A stretch of DNA of 24,388 nucleotides, from the NCBI GenBank assembly GCA_964428795.1, contig CAYRZL010000037.1:1-24388 (forward strand), in the 5' to 3' direction. Shown one piece after another: positions 24,106-24,388 of this stretch. Every line of letters begins with the position of its first letter. Position 1 is the first letter of the stretch. Under the pieces are notes generated by a model. The model saw only the letters and a program-made list of their open reading frames with translations. It had not been told where the DNA came from and did no database searches. This DNA comes from CAYRZL01 sp964428795 (GTDB taxonomy: Bacteria > Bacillota > Clostridia > Lachnospirales > Lachnospiraceae). Made by a program: the position numbers and the translations under genes.

Positions 24106-24133
24106 AATTGTTAGAAATGAATTTTTCTTAAAA

Positions 24134-24205
24134 CAGTTCATAGGGGAATCGAACCCCTGTTTCCGCCGTGAGAGGGCGGCGTCTTAACCGCTTGACCAAT
24201 GAACC
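24134..24205 (-). tRNA. tRNA-Glu (CUC anticodon)
   Basis: 72 nt starting GGTTCATTGGTCAAGCGG. The anticodon stem CCGCC/GGCGG encloses loop CTCTCAC, giving anticodon CTC (24170-24172) for Glu GAG. The T arm is AGGGG-TTCGATT-CCCCT; the acceptor pairs with one terminal G-U; discriminator G. The 3' CCA is not encoded. Confidence 0.93.
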
Positions 24206-24234
24206 ATAATCGGCTTTGTGCCGTCGACTTGTAC

Positions 24235-24263
24235 ATATTACTACATAATTTTAAAAAAAGCAA
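24235..24263 (-). promoter_or_regulatory. Promoter of tRNA-Glu
   Basis: On the minus strand TTGCTT (24258-24263) and TAATAT (24235-24240) are exactly 17 bp apart, about 30 bp before the mature tRNA 5' end. The -10 is good and the -35 is partial. Confidence 0.55.
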
Positions 24264-24310
24264 GTAATTTTTTAATTTTTTTCAAAAAAATATTCACTCA
24301 TTTTTCAGGT

Positions 24311-24388
24311 AAAAAGGGGCTGTAAAAAAGTCCCTAACTAGGAATCACCAGTTCCGGCTAATGCCGGTTCTGGCGATTTTATTTTTTT
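24311..24388. other. Hairpin with T-run at the right edge, possibly the end of an insertion sequence
   Basis: An imperfect 16-bp inverted repeat (24343-24358 with 24363-24378, loop TAAT) is followed by TTATTTTTTT on the plus strand, so it could terminate rightward transcription, yet no rightward gene precedes it. Just before it, at 24317-24334, is a GGGGCTGTAAAAAAGTCC stretch that resembles IS termini as I recall them. The window ends too soon to decide. Confidence 0.3.

Overview
The window looks like chromosomal DNA of a low-to-moderate GC Firmicute, most likely a gut Lachnospiraceae (Clostridia). The gram-positive replicative polymerase PolC, the clostridial order pyrH-frr-uppS-cdsA-dxr-rseP-ispG-polC, strong AGGAGG-type ribosome binding sites, sortase-assembled pili and the secreted GWW/WYIKNG repeat proteins all point there. 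I cannot name the genus. The sequence is a draft scaffold with two 100-N gaps, and both gaps appear artificial.

Region 1 (1-9954, minus strand) is a housekeeping operon read from pyrH to polC: UMP kinase, ribosome recycling factor, undecaprenyl diphosphate synthase, CDP-diglyceride synthase, DXP reductoisomerase, site-2 protease, HMBPP synthase, and the N-terminal ~85% of PolC, which runs off the left edge. It joins isoprenoid precursor and lipid-carrier synthesis, phospholipid synthesis, ribosome recycling and replication. The ispG and polC frames overlap by 8 nt, and a strong hairpin lies just before uppS.

Region 2 (9955-13549) starts with a divergently transcribed class A penicillin-binding protein that has a long charged repetitive tail. 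Converging on it is a two-gene unit: a membrane-anchor-less S26-type Ser/His peptidase and an HPr-like protein that keeps His15 but has His at the position of the regulatory Ser46.

Region 3 (13550-24133, minus strand) is accessory surface DNA next to a tRNA-Glu(CUC). Reading from the tRNA: major pilin (VYPK pilin motif, E-box, LPKTG), canonical class C sortase, a second divergent sortase, a non-LPXTG secreted repeat protein, and a 1110-residue multi-domain SpaA/Cna-B adhesin (LPMTG). These form a compact pilus operon with overlapping genes and a 13-bp RNA hairpin after the major pilin. Beyond the adhesin terminator lie a second repeat protein carrying CxxC pairs and an ABC ATPase that has lost its signature and Walker B motifs.

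The two N gaps are each flanked by an exact 55-bp duplication, so the ~1.8-kb piece between them looks like a separate contig joined at assembly-graph branch points. The first branch point falls where a deleted and an intact ABC allele would diverge, which suggests strain or copy heterogeneity at this locus.
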